Source: Triplophysa rosa (lineage: Eukaryota > Chordata > Actinopteri > Cypriniformes > Nemacheilidae). From it: a DNA stretch of 64,000 bases. The stretch is from assembly GCF_024868665.1 (NCBI RefSeq), contig NC_079894.1, positions 6,039,426-6,103,425 on the forward strand, read 5' to 3'. Shown here piece by piece: positions 49,301 to 59,644 of the stretch. The number at the start of each line of letters is the position of its first letter. The first letter of the stretch is position 1. Under the pieces are notes generated by a model. That model made no database searches. It was not told the origin of the DNA and was given only the letters and a program-made list of their open reading frames with translations. The position numbers were made by a program, and so were the translations under genes.

Positions 49301-52300
49301 AAGTCCCAAAACTGTTTGGTTTTCCACATTCTTCAAAATGTCTTTTGTGTTCAACAGAACAAAGAAATGTATACAGGTTTGAGGTTGAGTAAATGATATG
49401 ACATGATTTAAATTTTTGGGTGAAATATCCCTTTATGGGTGGTATTCTAAAATAACATGATGTTGTATAGTAAATGTGACGCTAACAGCATGAAATTCAA
49501 AGAAGTGATTAGTGCAAAGTAAAGTTAGATGAGCAAGTCTGATCCCCCACCCCTGCCTAACTGGTAGGGGGTTTGTGAGAAAGAGTAGCTAGACAAGAGC
49601 GGAGGTTATAATCAAGTTGTTCAAACCCCTAATCATGCCCTTCGACCTTGACTTTTGGTTATTCGAACAAATTAAATTTGTATTGAATATTACACAATTA
49701 GAATATTACACAATTAGAACAGTCCTTCTTTAACAAATTGCTCTCTCTCTTTTGAAGTTTTTTAATGTATATACCTCTCAAATGAAAACTTGGAATGACG
49801 CTCTTGACTACTGCCGAGAGCTTGGGGGAGATCTTCTGAGCATCCATCAGGATACTGATATTCCTTGGAAATTAAGGTATTAATATTCACTGTGCCTCAT
49901 TTTCACAGTGAATCACTCAAAAATGTACCTATTGCACAAAAAGACAACTTAATAACACATCATATATTTGCTTGTAGTGGGCATCCTGCATGGATTGGTT
50001 ACTCAATCCAGGATCCATCTGTGGGTTATGTGTGGAGTGATGGCTCTGCTGTGAGTAAATCACATCATTTTTTTTGGTGATCACAAATTACTGACCGCAG
50101 TATCAAATTGTCAGAATTAGTAAAAAAACTGTTTATACAATGTCCAACTTATGTTTCCTCTAATAGTAATTGACATTATATAACTCAATCATTTATGACA
50201 ATGAACATGCGAACAAATTGACTTTGATGTCATTTGGATTCTCTGAAATCTACTTCCTTTTAGTCATCCTATCAAAACTGGGCCAGTGATGAACCGAACA
50301 ATTTAAACAACATGGAGAATTGTGTCGAAATGAGAATATCATGGTGGGACGAAGATGGATTTTGGAACGATATGAATTGTCAAGACAAGAAGGACTGGTA
50401 TTGTCAAATCCCAAAAGGTATACTGAAAATGTATTTGATCTAATTTAATCTTTATTAGATTATAATAAGTATAACCCCTATTCTCTCTCTTTAGGAAAGA
50501 CTCCAAATGAAGTGAATGTTACAGAACCAGGTATAAGTCTTCAGTCCCTCATTACAAGGTTTCTTATCTTACACCTTTTCTTTTCTCACTGATTAACAAA
50601 ATATGTAATGTTTTTATCTTTCAGTTTATAATGTAACTGAGGATGGCTGGATCGAATTCAAAGGGAATCAGTATTTTGTGTCTTACTACCCATCTGTCTC
50701 TGCGAATGAAGCACGGATTAAATGCAAAAAAGGGCATGGTGATCTTGTAGTTATCAATGACGAGGAAGAGCGTGTGTTCATCTGGCATCAGGTATGACAT
50801 ACCTTATAGGAGTGTCCAGTACAACTTTACATTGCATTTAATGCGTTGTTCTGTCCGTCACAGGCTAAAGAGATGTACAGGGATGTCATCATTGGTTTGG
50901 CTGTTGATCTGGATGGGTCTTACCAGTAAGTTATGAGTATATGTGGTCACTGCTAAAAGCAATAAATGAGAAAATACACAAATCCTTTTCTATCCAGGTG
51001 GATGGATGGGTCCCCTGTAGTGTATCAGGCTTGGGAAGAAAATCAGCCCGCCCTGTTAAACAGCGAGGAAAGATGTGTGAAGATGACCCAAACTCAAGGT
51101 ACATCACATCTGCTGATCGTCCATCACATACAGGACTTCATAAACTATTATCCTAATGTTTATATGCTCTACTTGTAAGTCGCTTTGGATAAAAGCGTCT
51201 GCCAAATTAATAAATGTAAATAAATGTCATGTATTATTGTCCGATCAGGATCTACAGAAGTACTGCCCGTGCTCCGGCCATTCTGTGTTTGACAATAGTT
51301 TTGTGCAAACGGTGTTATACTTTCTGCAAGCAATGAAACTGCATTGCTATCAGCTCCATTTAACAAGTTTCCAAAACCCATTCCCAACAATTCTGCAGAC
51401 AGATAATGTGAAAAAATCTGTGATCATGTAAATAGAATTGTGACTTTTTTTAGGACTCTGGGAAACCATCAACTGCGGTGACGAATTGTCATTTGCTTGT
51501 AAACGAAGTGAGTCTCCTCCGGTCAATGCCACAGTTGCTCCCACAGAGGAGCCGAAAGGAGGATGTGCTCCTGAATGGAAAAAATTTGAGACAAAGGTGA
51601 CATTTGTACATTCGATACAATTTTACAATTCATGTATTCTTGGTCACACATGTCATCGGATTAAACTGTGATGCTTCAGCTAACAGAAAAGCACACCAAT
51701 AATTTGACATTTATTTCATGTTGAATATGAATATGCTGCATAGTTCTGGGTATCATGTAAAAAAAATCTGATTATTTTACATTTACATTTATGCATTTGG
51801 CAGACGCTTTTATCCAAAGCGACTTACATTGCGTTGAATTATACATTTGTTTCTGACTATGTGCAATCCTCTGGGATCCAACCCATGACCTTGGGATTGC
51901 TAGTGCCATGCTCTAACCCCTGAGCCACAGGAAAGCTTTTTTAAACACAATACTTGTACAACACAATATTTGTAAAATATCTTGATATAAACCATATTTA
52001 TGACAATCAATGTTCCTAGTGCTACATCATGAGAGACGGCTTGAAAACATGGAAAGACGCAAGAGAATACTGCCGAGAGATGGGTGGAGATTTGGTATCT
52101 ATTATAAATGAACAACAACAAGGTAAAAGCTTTGTGATACTTCAATCACAGATTCATTTATCATTGCTCAAATTATAACTTTTCTGTCACATTCATTATG
52201 TATTGTGCAGTACAACATAACTGGTGGCAATATGTTTAAATAACAACAGTCCTTTCTTTCAAGTTCAAATGTGTTATATATTTAATATACACTGTCAGGG

Positions 52301-55300
52301 AACAGGTCCAAAAGATGTCACTGGGGTGATACCCTTTCAAAAAGTATGCTTTTGCACCAAGAAGGTTCATACTGGTACTAAATGGTACATATTTGAACCT
52401 TTTTAAATGGTACCAGCCCAGTGACAGCTTTTGTACTTTTTGTGTACACTACAGATGGTTTTATCGGATGTAGGCGCCTGGCCCAAACTTAACTTCCAGG
52501 TTTGTTTATCGGTCTGGCTAGTGGCTAATAATATACCTATTTATATTTGATAAAATTTTTATTAATATAAGACATTTAATTAAGTTTAGCCAAGTAACGG
52601 TTGTTCTACTCGTAACCCAAAATAATACTGACTAGACATACTTTCAATCAGCTAGCTAATGAAATTTTCATTTTTATTTCTTTTGCTTTTTATCGGAGAT
52701 AATCTGCAAGGACTCTATCCTTTGCGGATGTGTACCAAAAGTACAATTTTGGCTACAAAAGTGCGCAGTAACATTTTTTTATGTTGAAAATGTATATTTC
52801 TAATATCTCACTCTTTTTAAAAATCTTGTATCCGAAACCTACTTCATGTAGAAAGTGTTGATTTGTTTAGTTGCTGACCAGGCTGTTGTTGTTGTTGCAT
52901 ATCATGTTTTGTTGTATCATATTCATCTGATTTCTGCAGCCTTTTTGACAACAATGGTCAGTAATAAAACTACAGACTTTTGGATTGGATTCAGCAATTT
53001 GGCAAATGGACGGTTCAGGTGGACAGATGGAAGTACTGTGGCATTCACAGAGTGGGCCAAAGGAGAACCAGAAGCCAATCGTGTAAACTACAAATCTTTA
53101 TATATTGAAAATGATGTTCTCAGCATCACCTCTGCAAATGATTTATATTTTTAAAAAATATTTTCTGTACTATTGCACTTACAGTGGCTTGGATACTCCT
53201 GGGATATATATCACTATTCAGATGATCAGGTAATGTGATAATCCACCTAAATGTGATGTGAATTATACCTGAATATGAATGAAAAAAGTGATAAGGGGCC
53301 ACAATGGGGCATTTCTCATTCAAACAGGAATGTGCTGTTCTTGGACAAGGTTCGGGTACTGGCTTTGGAAAGTGGGTGGCAACGGACTGTAATTCGACTC
53401 ATGGCTTCATCTGCACCCGTCATGTTGGTGAGTCTACCTTAACGTTGTAGATATCGCCTGTACACAAAAATAAAAGTGCTTCATGATGCCATTGGAGAAC
53501 CTTTTTTGGTCTAAATGGTTCCATAAAGAACCTTTAACATGCGAAGAACCTTTCTGTTTCGTCTTCAGATTCCAAAAAGGTAAGAAAGAGATGGTTCTTT
53601 AAAGACCTATTGACTAAATGGTTCTTTCTGGAACCAAAAATGGTTCTTCTATGCATCGCTGTGAAGAACCTTTTAAACACCTTCATTTTTTAAAAGCGTA
53701 GACTTTTTTCCTCATGGCTCTTAAGGCAAAATGTACACTTGAAATAAAAGTAAATCTTTTTGTTTAACCATTTTTTTGACACGTTTAGATCCTGCTCTGA
53801 CCCCTGTGCCATTCCAATTTCCTGAAACTTATTTCAAGATTGGAAATTCATCGCTTAAAATGATTCAAAGGAATCAAACGTGGAGTGAGGCGAACCGTAC
53901 CTGTAATGCAGACAGGGCTCATCTGGTCAGCATTCGGAGCTCATTAACACAAGCTTATGCTAAGCTGCAGGTCTTCAGAACCAAGCAGCCCGTGTGGATT
54001 GGTCTAAACAGCGTACAGGTACTACTAGAACGTGAGGAAGAGAGAATCACAAACGAACAAACTGTGAATGGTTATGAAATGAATGCAAATGAATACTGAG
54101 CATACGATAAAAGTGAACAGTTTTTTGGCCTATCACACGGCAAAAAGAAAACAACCGTGAGGTCATGAACAGCTTCTTAAGCATTAAGCAGAAAAACAGA
54201 TTGAAACGTAACCTCTCTATATTCTGTATATGTGATATATTCATTATGCACACTGTATTTACATTCATTTACAGACCAGTGGTTACTTTTCATGGTCAAG
54301 TAACTGGCACATGAATATGGAGAAATGGGCATTTGGTGAGCCGCAGCAAAACCACCCATGTGTTTACATGGATGTAAATGGACAATGGAGAACAGCTCTC
54401 TGCAATGAAACCTTTTACAGTATCTGTGAGCAGTCAACAGGTGAGACTTACATTCACCTTTACTTTTGTGTGAAAAAACGGCTTCTTGATTTATAGGAAG
54501 TGATTGCATGACATTTTGTTGTTTTGATTAACATTAAAGTTACAAAGCAATTTATACGGCCTTACCTTATCCATGTATTTCTAATGACCAACTAATATTT
54601 TCCGCAGAGATTCCCCCCGCCCCTCCGGTACAGTATCCTGGCCAGTGCCCTGAATCAACAGGTGAAAACCCGCTGAGGTGGATCCCGTTCAGAGACAGTT
54701 GCTATGCTTTTATGAATGACTACCAACCGTGGAGCAGAGCCTCGAGAATGTGTCTGACATGGGGTGAGTCTATAGAACAGATTTAACAGTTCACTCAATA
54801 ATGTGATAAGCCGTTTATTAATGTAATGTTATTCATATTCATGGATTTTCCTATGCATGTCTAGTTGAAGAAAGCATAAAAAATACATATTGACGTTCTT
54901 TGCATCAGGTGCATCTCTCGTCAGCATTATGGATGAAGCAGAGCAAAGGTTTTTAGAAAACAACCTCGCCCTGCTTGAAAGTTACAAAGGGTTTTGGATA
55001 GGACTGTTCAAGACCTTTAAAGGTAATGCCACGAAATCAATTCTTTATTCTTTTCGTTTTAATTGTAGTAAATATCATAGGGGTAGTGTTGTTGGTTATA
55101 GTATATGAACTAACTTTGGATCTACGCAGGACACTGGTTGTGGATAGACGGCAATGTGGTAGATTATACTAACTGGGAAACTGTGGAAAATATGGATGAA
55201 GAAGAAATTTTTGACACGTTGTGGGATCCCACCTGCACACATATCTCTACTGAAACTAAAAGATGGAGGAAAATGCATTGCGATCACTCCTACATGTCAT

Positions 55301-56642
55301 TTATCTGCAAAACGGCCAAAGGTAAGTATTGTTAGAGCGGAATTCACAAAAGCGGCTTTCTTTTGATGCTTTGTATTACAAGGCAGACAAGAGCTAGTTG
55401 TCCCATGGGGAAAAGGGATATACAGCCACGGAAAGAAATAAGAGACCATTCCAAATTGTCATTTAATCATCATTTTTAGATGTATATGGTCATTCCAGTC
55501 TAGTGTCTGTTGAATTTCAACAAAATCAAACCTCAGGAGTGACATAAAGTCATCCAACGGCAATGTGAAAGACTGACAGCATGACAAGACACATGAAAAC
55601 TGTGATAAAAATCGAGGTTATGGCATAAAAAAATATTATTGAAGTTTTCCTAAATACATGTTCAAATGTTACTGATTTAATTGCTTAAAAGTGAACATGA
55701 ACTTGTTTTCTTTTGCAGAGTATCTTTTCTGTTATTTTGACCTGTTTCTCCAGTTTTCAGAAACAATATTTTTATTTGAAATTGAGGAGAAATATGGTTA
55801 GTTGTTCACAGAATGAAACAAAAATGATTTTACCTAAACACATACCTATAAATAGTAAATTCAGAAAAACTGAGACAATTTTGAAATGATCTCTTCATTT
55901 TTTCCGTTTATATAAAATAAAGAAAATCATACAGGTTTGAAATGACACGAGGGCAAATAAATGATGACAAAATGGTCATCTTTAAATTGTATTAAGGACA
56001 TATTATTCTTTAAAAATTTTAAAACAGATATTCTTCTAAAAAACCATAGGGTGTCAACTACTCGTGGCATATATAGTCACACATGGTCAGTGTTTTAAAT
56101 GTGAAATGTGGAAATATGTTATCAATTTTATTCTCATTCTAAAGCGAGAACATTTTCATTATATCATCTTTTAATAAAACATTACCCTGTCTGTTGTGTC
56201 TGTTCTCCCTGCAGTAATACCTCCAACCATTAAGGCTCCAGTTATAGGTAATATGAGGATGCTATAATATTCATTTATTTAATTCCTATATATAATTCCT
56301 TTCCATACTTTTTTCTATTATCATTTTTAAAAGACAATTGTGTAATTATACCCAATTGCATATAAAACCACTGCTGTACAACAGAGATTCTCTTAATCAT
56401 GAATGCTATTTCTGACTTTCACAGGTCCTGAACCTCATAGGGTTTATACTGGCTTGGCAGTGTTCTTGGCCATCGCAGGGTTCAGTGTATTAGGAGTTCT
56501 AGCCTACATTTACATTCACAAAAATCCAAAAACACTGTCTTTACCTACATTTGAAAATCCAATGTATGGTAACATAGGGGGCGCTCTTTTTAGAAGTAAA
56601 GATTCCAAGGCATTGATTGATAACATTGAGATAGCTGAATAG
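38982..56642 (+). CDS. mrc1: macrophage mannose receptor 1 (CD206)
   Basis: Thirty-one exons join in frame to 4,317 bases: 1,438 residues against 1,456 in human. Order: signal peptide ([19 protein letters not shown]), ricin-B-type Cys-rich domain, fibronectin type II, eight C-type lectin domains, TM, 45-residue tail. It is an endocytic and phagocytic receptor for mannose/fucose/GlcNAc glycans, sulfated GalNAc (ricin-B domain) and collagen (FNII). In zebrafish mrc1a also marks lymphatic and venous endothelium. MRC1 is chosen over MRC2, PLA2R1 and LY75 because CTLD1 ([15 protein letters not shown]) and CTLD7 ([10 protein letters not shown]) match it best. The a/b paralogue is unresolved. Exon lists are in the four entries that follow. 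Introns contain Tc1, LTR and MITE insertions. Confidence 0.96.
41006..46014 (+). CDS. mrc1: mrc1 exons 4-12: CTLD1-3 and the start of CTLD4
   Basis: Exons 41006-41158, 41451-41564, 42105-42242 (CTLD1), 42333-42512, 42591-42748, 42888-43004 (CTLD2, then the first strand of CTLD3), 43388-43503, 45571-45719, 45815-46014 (CTLD3, linker, and [17 protein letters not shown] of CTLD4). CTLD2 keeps GEPSH but no WND. CTLD3 has FTNFNAGMP, as weakly binding CTLDs do. The intron 43504-45570 carries a complete Tc1-like element. Confidence 0.92.
41806..41872 (+). mobile_element. LINE 3'-tail fragment
   Basis: TGTAAAGCTGCTTTGCAACA..GTGAAAAGTGCTATATAAATAAAATTGAA is only the terminal tail of the retroelement type seen at 6480 and 22490. 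mrc1 intron. Confidence 0.7.
43887..45446 (-). mobile_element. Tc1/mariner element with 202-base TIRs
   Basis: The inverted terminal repeats 43887-44088 and 45245-45446 match over their whole length. They start CAGTGAGGGAAATAAGTATT and contain an internal second copy of AAATAAGTATTTGATCCCC, the double-repeat form of fish Tc1. TA dinucleotides flank both ends (43885-43886, 45447-45448). Total 1,560 bases. It lies in the mrc1 intron between the two halves of CTLD3. Confidence 0.95.
44380..45140 (-). pseudogene. Tc1 transposase remnant
   Basis: The minus strand at 44962-44744 reads [20 protein letters not shown], the second helix-turn-helix region of Tc1 transposases (VxxLKxxGxxVSxxTIxxTL). Further on, [17 protein letters not shown] sequence appears in another frame (about 44600-44520). 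Multiple stops and frame changes make it non-functional. Confidence 0.8.
46190..46310 (-). pseudogene. LINE reverse-transcriptase fragment
   Basis: The minus strand reads [16 protein letters not shown] followed by GPIMQAHG, the conserved RT block (G(V/I)PQGSxLGPLLF) of L2/Rex-type elements. Flanks are decayed. The region 46380-46950 between it and LTR element B has no gene I can support and looks like more retroelement debris. mrc1 intron. Confidence 0.75.
47129..47697 (+). repeat. 5' LTR of element B
   Basis: 569 bases. Terminal hairpin arms CGGTCCCACC / GGTGGGATCG; second hairpin 47205-47252; TATATATA at 47357-47364; AATAAA at 47629-47634; end CTTGACA. Confidence 0.9.
47700..48542 (+). CDS. 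gag-like ORF of element B (intact frame)
   Basis: A 280-residue frame opens [12 protein letters not shown] just inside the LTR. Residues ~25-95 ([26 protein letters not shown]) resemble a capsid segment of Ty3-type gag. The middle is Pro/Ala/Gly-rich. Then come about six [12 protein letters not shown] octapeptides and a basic end. No zinc knuckle, protease or RT. The preserved frame suggests recent spread or use of the product for packaging; that is inference. The function of the repeats is unknown. Confidence 0.65.
   Translation: MTEPFQNPAGSKMDGTASSSWAAQAHLLLGFRQGSYGNREFAGAFSTVARTSEFGEAELKAIFNCCLTQRLAPSEKRLLAPLGFADMVRFVANRDGPEGEVPLGALAPWSTAPEGLVLAARGDSVPFGLSSTAPGSPGGACGEWVRCDPGMTSAVSTDAELPPVPMVLPKLAMDPVVQRRRERRSGGASSPVQPASSPVVQPASSPVIQPASSPVIQPASSPVIQPASSPVIQPAFQPASSHVQPAFQPASSRPSSRRQALSSWPLGNCQGQDCPPEDSP
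48567..49080 (+). repeat. 3' LTR of element B, 5'-truncated, with microinversion
   Basis: Direct repeat of 47183-47697. Hairpin at 48590-48637. Bases 48677-48688 read CAGGGGAAGATG where the three other LTRs of the family have CATCTTCCCCTG. Confidence 0.9.
49116..49436. mobile_element. foldback MITE family F1, copy 4
   Basis: TTAAAGGGATAGTTTACCC start and GGGTGAAATATCCCTTTA end; inverted arms over most of the length. mrc1 intron. Confidence 0.85.
49758..53427 (+). CDS. mrc1: mrc1 exons 13-24: CTLD4-6
   Basis: Exons 49758-49876, 49978-50050, 50264-50417, 50495-50530 (CTLD4 and linker), 50625-50791, 50864-50925, 50998-51098, 51454-51596 (CTLD5, then the first strand of CTLD6), 52020-52122, 52940-53082, 53185-53229, 53328-53427 (CTLD6). 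CTLD4 keeps the mannose-type Ca2+ site, EPN (SDEPNNLNN) and WND (GFWNDMNC). CTLD5 has EEN and WET instead. CTLD6 has EPE and WVA. Confidence 0.92.
51165..51220 (+). mobile_element. SINE 3'-tail fragment
   Basis: TGTAAGTCGCTTTGGATAAAAGCGTCTGCCAAAT is the tail of a common teleost SINE. The reverse of the same tail starts the copy at 51778. mrc1 intron. Confidence 0.75.
51778..51942 (-). mobile_element. tRNA-derived SINE, near complete
   Basis: On the minus strand: tRNA-like head (GTGGCTCAGGGGTTAGAGCATGG.., then GGTCATGGGTTGGATCCCAG), short body, tail TTGGATAAAAGCGTCTGCCAAAT. Same head type as at 9285. mrc1 intron. Confidence 0.75.
52300..52446. repeat. short palindromic MITE-like repeat
   Basis: TGTCACTGGGGTGATACCCT and GGTACCAGCCCAGTGACA are imperfectly inverted around AAGGTTCATACTGGTACTAAATGGTACATATTTGAACCTT. 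mrc1 intron. Confidence 0.6.
52455..52620 (+). mobile_element. AT-rich MITE, copy 2 of 3
   Basis: GGCGCCTGGCCCAAACTTAACTTCCAGG, then GTTTGTTTATCGGTCTGGCTAG and an AT-rich body, matching the copies at 9500 and 58238 by eye. mrc1 intron. Confidence 0.5.
53475..53690. mobile_element. foldback MITE family F2, copy 2
   Basis: GATGCCATTGGAGAACC, GGTTCCATAAAGAACCT and, at the right, GGTTCTTCTATGCATCGCTGTGAAGAACC. Arms are inverted. Same family as 15399-15580. mrc1 intron. Confidence 0.7.
53789..56642 (+). CDS. mrc1: mrc1 exons 25-31: CTLD7-8, TM, tail
   Basis: Exons 53789-54018, 54275-54440 (CTLD7), 54608-54763, 54909-55022, 55130-55321 (CTLD8), 56215-56247 (short linker), 56425-56642. The last exon encodes [23 protein letters not shown] (TM) and a tail with FENPMYG, corresponding to the FENTLY internalisation motif of human MRC1. 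Stop TAG at 56640-56642. Confidence 0.93.
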
Positions 56643-56809
56643 ACAAGTGCTTCATGCTCTCCGAAACCTGCTTATATAAAAGGTAATGTGCAGTACAGTC
56701 AGCTGTTCAATAGCAGAAATGTAACATTTGGTTTTACCTCAAAGGGGTGAATTGTCACGGTAATGGCCAGCTGATATGTGTATCTGCCTATTACATGGCT
56801 ACTTACCCA

Positions 56810-56815
56810 AATAAA
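56810..56815 (+). terminator. first poly(A) signal after mrc1
   Basis: AATAAA about 170 bases after the mrc1 stop codon. Usage cannot be judged from sequence; further signals downstream are possible. Confidence 0.5.
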
Positions 56816-58230
56816 TCCATGAACATGCAGATTGAGTTAATATTATATTATTATGTAGAAACTAAAGAGATTTCCGCGTAATTATCATAGAGCTGGACAT
56901 AAAAATGCCTTAATATGATTACTATTGTCCTGTATATTTTCCTGTGAAGATATTAGAGCTTTTGTGCAAGTACTCTAAATCTTTAAAGATAGACCTTCAT
57001 ATTCGTTTTTTAGATTTTCAAAGTAAACTGCAACGGTACAAACCCAACAAATTCCAAGTGTGGACTGAGTTTCATCTTTTTGGGTGCAGTGCTGCACAAA
57101 GGATGAGATGACGCCCAGCATCTAAAATACAGTATTAATGTTGGACAACAATTGTAGAAAACCTGTATAATTGTATCTGTAATGTCTTGTATAATTCAAA
57201 GGAAAATCCCACCATAAAGCAGAGAACTGTCAAAATTACCCATTTATGTGATGTCATGTACTGAATGTATATTCAGAGGAAAAAGAAGTACAATAAATGT
57301 TTCAGATTATTATAACTTGACTGAAGGTGAAAACATAGAACTTGATGTGCAAAACACAACAGAAATGGCAAATGTGACATGTGCAGTACTGGTTCAGAAA
57401 ATAAAGACGATTTACAGCCAGACTGATTGAATATATACAGTAGAAATACATCTATATTACAGTGCAGCAGGAACTGTTCTCAGTTGCATCAGTTCTTATC
57501 TACAAAGGCATTTATGAGCTATATACAAATGCATAGAAACAATTTTCAAGCTATAGTATTCTCACAAACTAATGCATAGAGTACTCAGGAAACCTTATCA
57601 GAAAATGCAAATAAATGCCATGCTTTCAGAGCAATGTATCAATAACCTGAACAGATCTCAGTGCCTAACATTTCCCTTTTCCCTTGATTTACCACGGTGT
57701 TGGAATAAAATGACTTTTCCCCCAAAATCACTGTACTTGTACTTCACACAGGTCAAAACTATGGCTAAAGGCAAAAATAAACATTTGATTATATTTTGAT
57801 TATAGAGGGGGGTTTAAAAAATAACAGGGTCACAGAAAGATATGAGAAGGCCTCCATTCCAAAACCAAAATACATACAGTTTACATAAGCACAGTTTTAT
57901 ATCTTGAATCAACAATGGAAATGAATTAAACTGTGTTAATAAACAGTAATATTTTGCAATAATTTTGCATGAGCAAAGAAAGGTGTTACAGTGTGGCTTG
58001 GGGTTGAATTTTAACTATGTTAAAGGTACTTTGATGCCCTTAACAACTGTAACAGTCAAATCTACTGTGTATATTGTAAATTTAACAGGCTTTTATTTTC
58101 TACAAAACTACATCAGAATGCCAAGACCATTCCCACGAAGCCAACAGCAGCACAGAATGTGCTATTCCAACACAGGATATATCACACAACTCAAATTTTG
58201 TGGTTATTAAAATAGCCTGCAGACTGTTTC
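56816..58230. other. mrc1 / cacnb2 convergent 3' region, no gene seen
   Basis: AT-rich sequence between the tail-to-tail ends of mrc1 and cacnb2. Short open frames (e.g. 57248-57430) lack splice or family support. It probably contains 3' UTR of one or both genes. Confidence 0.45.
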
Positions 58231-58237
58231 ATTGGAC

Positions 58238-58440
58238 GCACGCACCTGGCCCGAAGTTAACTTCCGGTCTGTGTTTTGTTATAACAATTAATTTTATATT
58301 TCATTTTTATTCATATTAATTCAATATTAGATTGTATATTAATTGTATTAAATTAAATAAACAGTTGATTGATTCTTTATGGAGATCTACCGGAAGTTAA
58401 GTTTGGGCCACAGAACGTTTGTTTATGTTGTTGCCACTGA
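58238..58440 (+). mobile_element. AT-rich MITE, copy 3 of 3
   Basis: GCACCTGGCCCGAAGTTAACTTCCGG near the left; ACCGGAAGTTAAGTTTGGGCC, inverted, near the right (58389-58409). AT-rich centre. The best-preserved copy of this family in the window. Confidence 0.65.
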
Positions 58441-58937
58441 AACCGTCTATAGAGATCACTTCTGATAATTTTGTAACACAGGTCACAGGAAGTTCACAAA
58501 TAATAAAAAAAGCAAATTAAAGCCTTATCTCATCTTTCTTAAGAATACACTACACCGCTTTGCGCTTTGTGGTCTGGATGAGCCGACAATTATTGTAGAA
58601 AGTCTGCACCAGATTTTGGGCAGTCGAATGGAGAGATTTTGTTTTGTTTCTGTAACCATATACTGTACAAAGTCGGCAAGCGTATGATGCCTGTTGTTTT
58701 CAAATCTGTTCAGATTTCAAAAGTCATGTAATGTATCCAAGCATGGAGGGCCACAGTTTGAAATATTACTATGCTAGGGTGCTGCAGATACGGTATGGAT
58801 ATCACAAAAAAAAACATTGACATTAAAAATGAAAGGTCCACAAAGTTGACAAGATAAGTTTGCATATGTGCGTTTCACAAAATCATTGTAAGAAGTATAA
58901 TAGCAAGCAAGAATGTAATCATTCAGGATTGGGGGAT

Positions 58938-59320
58938 TAAAGGGACACTTCACCCAAAAATGAAAATTCTGTCATCATTTACTCGCCTTCGAGTTGTTCC
59001 ATCTGTATATATTTTTTTCTTCTGATGAACACAGAGGTAGATATTTGGAAGAATGCTTATAACCAGACAGATTTTGACCCCCATTGACTCCCATAGTAGG
59101 AAAAAATACAATGGTAGTCAAAAGTGCCATTCTGTAAAATGTCTTCAAAAAAAAAAGATAAAAATTGTTCCTACTATGGGAGTCAATATGGGGCAAGATC
59201 TGTTATAAGCATTCTTCCAAATATTTTTCTCTGTGTTCATCAGAAAAAAGAAATTTTGAAGACTCGAAGGTTAGTAGATGATGACAGAATTTTCGTTTTT
59301 GGGTGAAGTATCCCTTTAAC
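58938..59320. mobile_element. foldback MITE family F1, copy 5
   Basis: TTAAAGGGACACTTCACCC start and GGGTGAAGTATCCCTTTAA end; arms include GAAAATTCTGTCATCATTTA and its mirror. It probably lies in or just beyond the cacnb2 3' UTR. Confidence 0.85.
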
Positions 59321-59644
59321 TGTCATCATTTAAGAGTTATTGAACCTACAACCCATAGCCAAAACTATGTGGACATCTACAGATGTAACAGAAACAGCCC
59401 ATTACATAAAAGAAGGTGTCTTCGTATTTTTGTCCATGTTGTATATTGATCAAGCACTAAGTATGGTAGTAAAAAGCCTGAGAAGCACAGGATTATCAAG
59501 AGAGAAATAAAGGAACGCAAGATGTCGACCAGAGCAGGCGATCATGCAGTGGTACGAACAGATAAAGAGAGAGCGTGCTGTCCTGAGTACACAGCTGCCA
59601 GCATTTCACATAGCAGCATAAAAACAACTCAAATCCACACTCGC

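Noticed and set aside
57248..57430. 60-codon frame with several N-glycosylation-like motifs downstream of mrc1
   Set aside because: No start context, splice site or family resemblance; lies beyond a poly(A) signal in probable 3' UTR.
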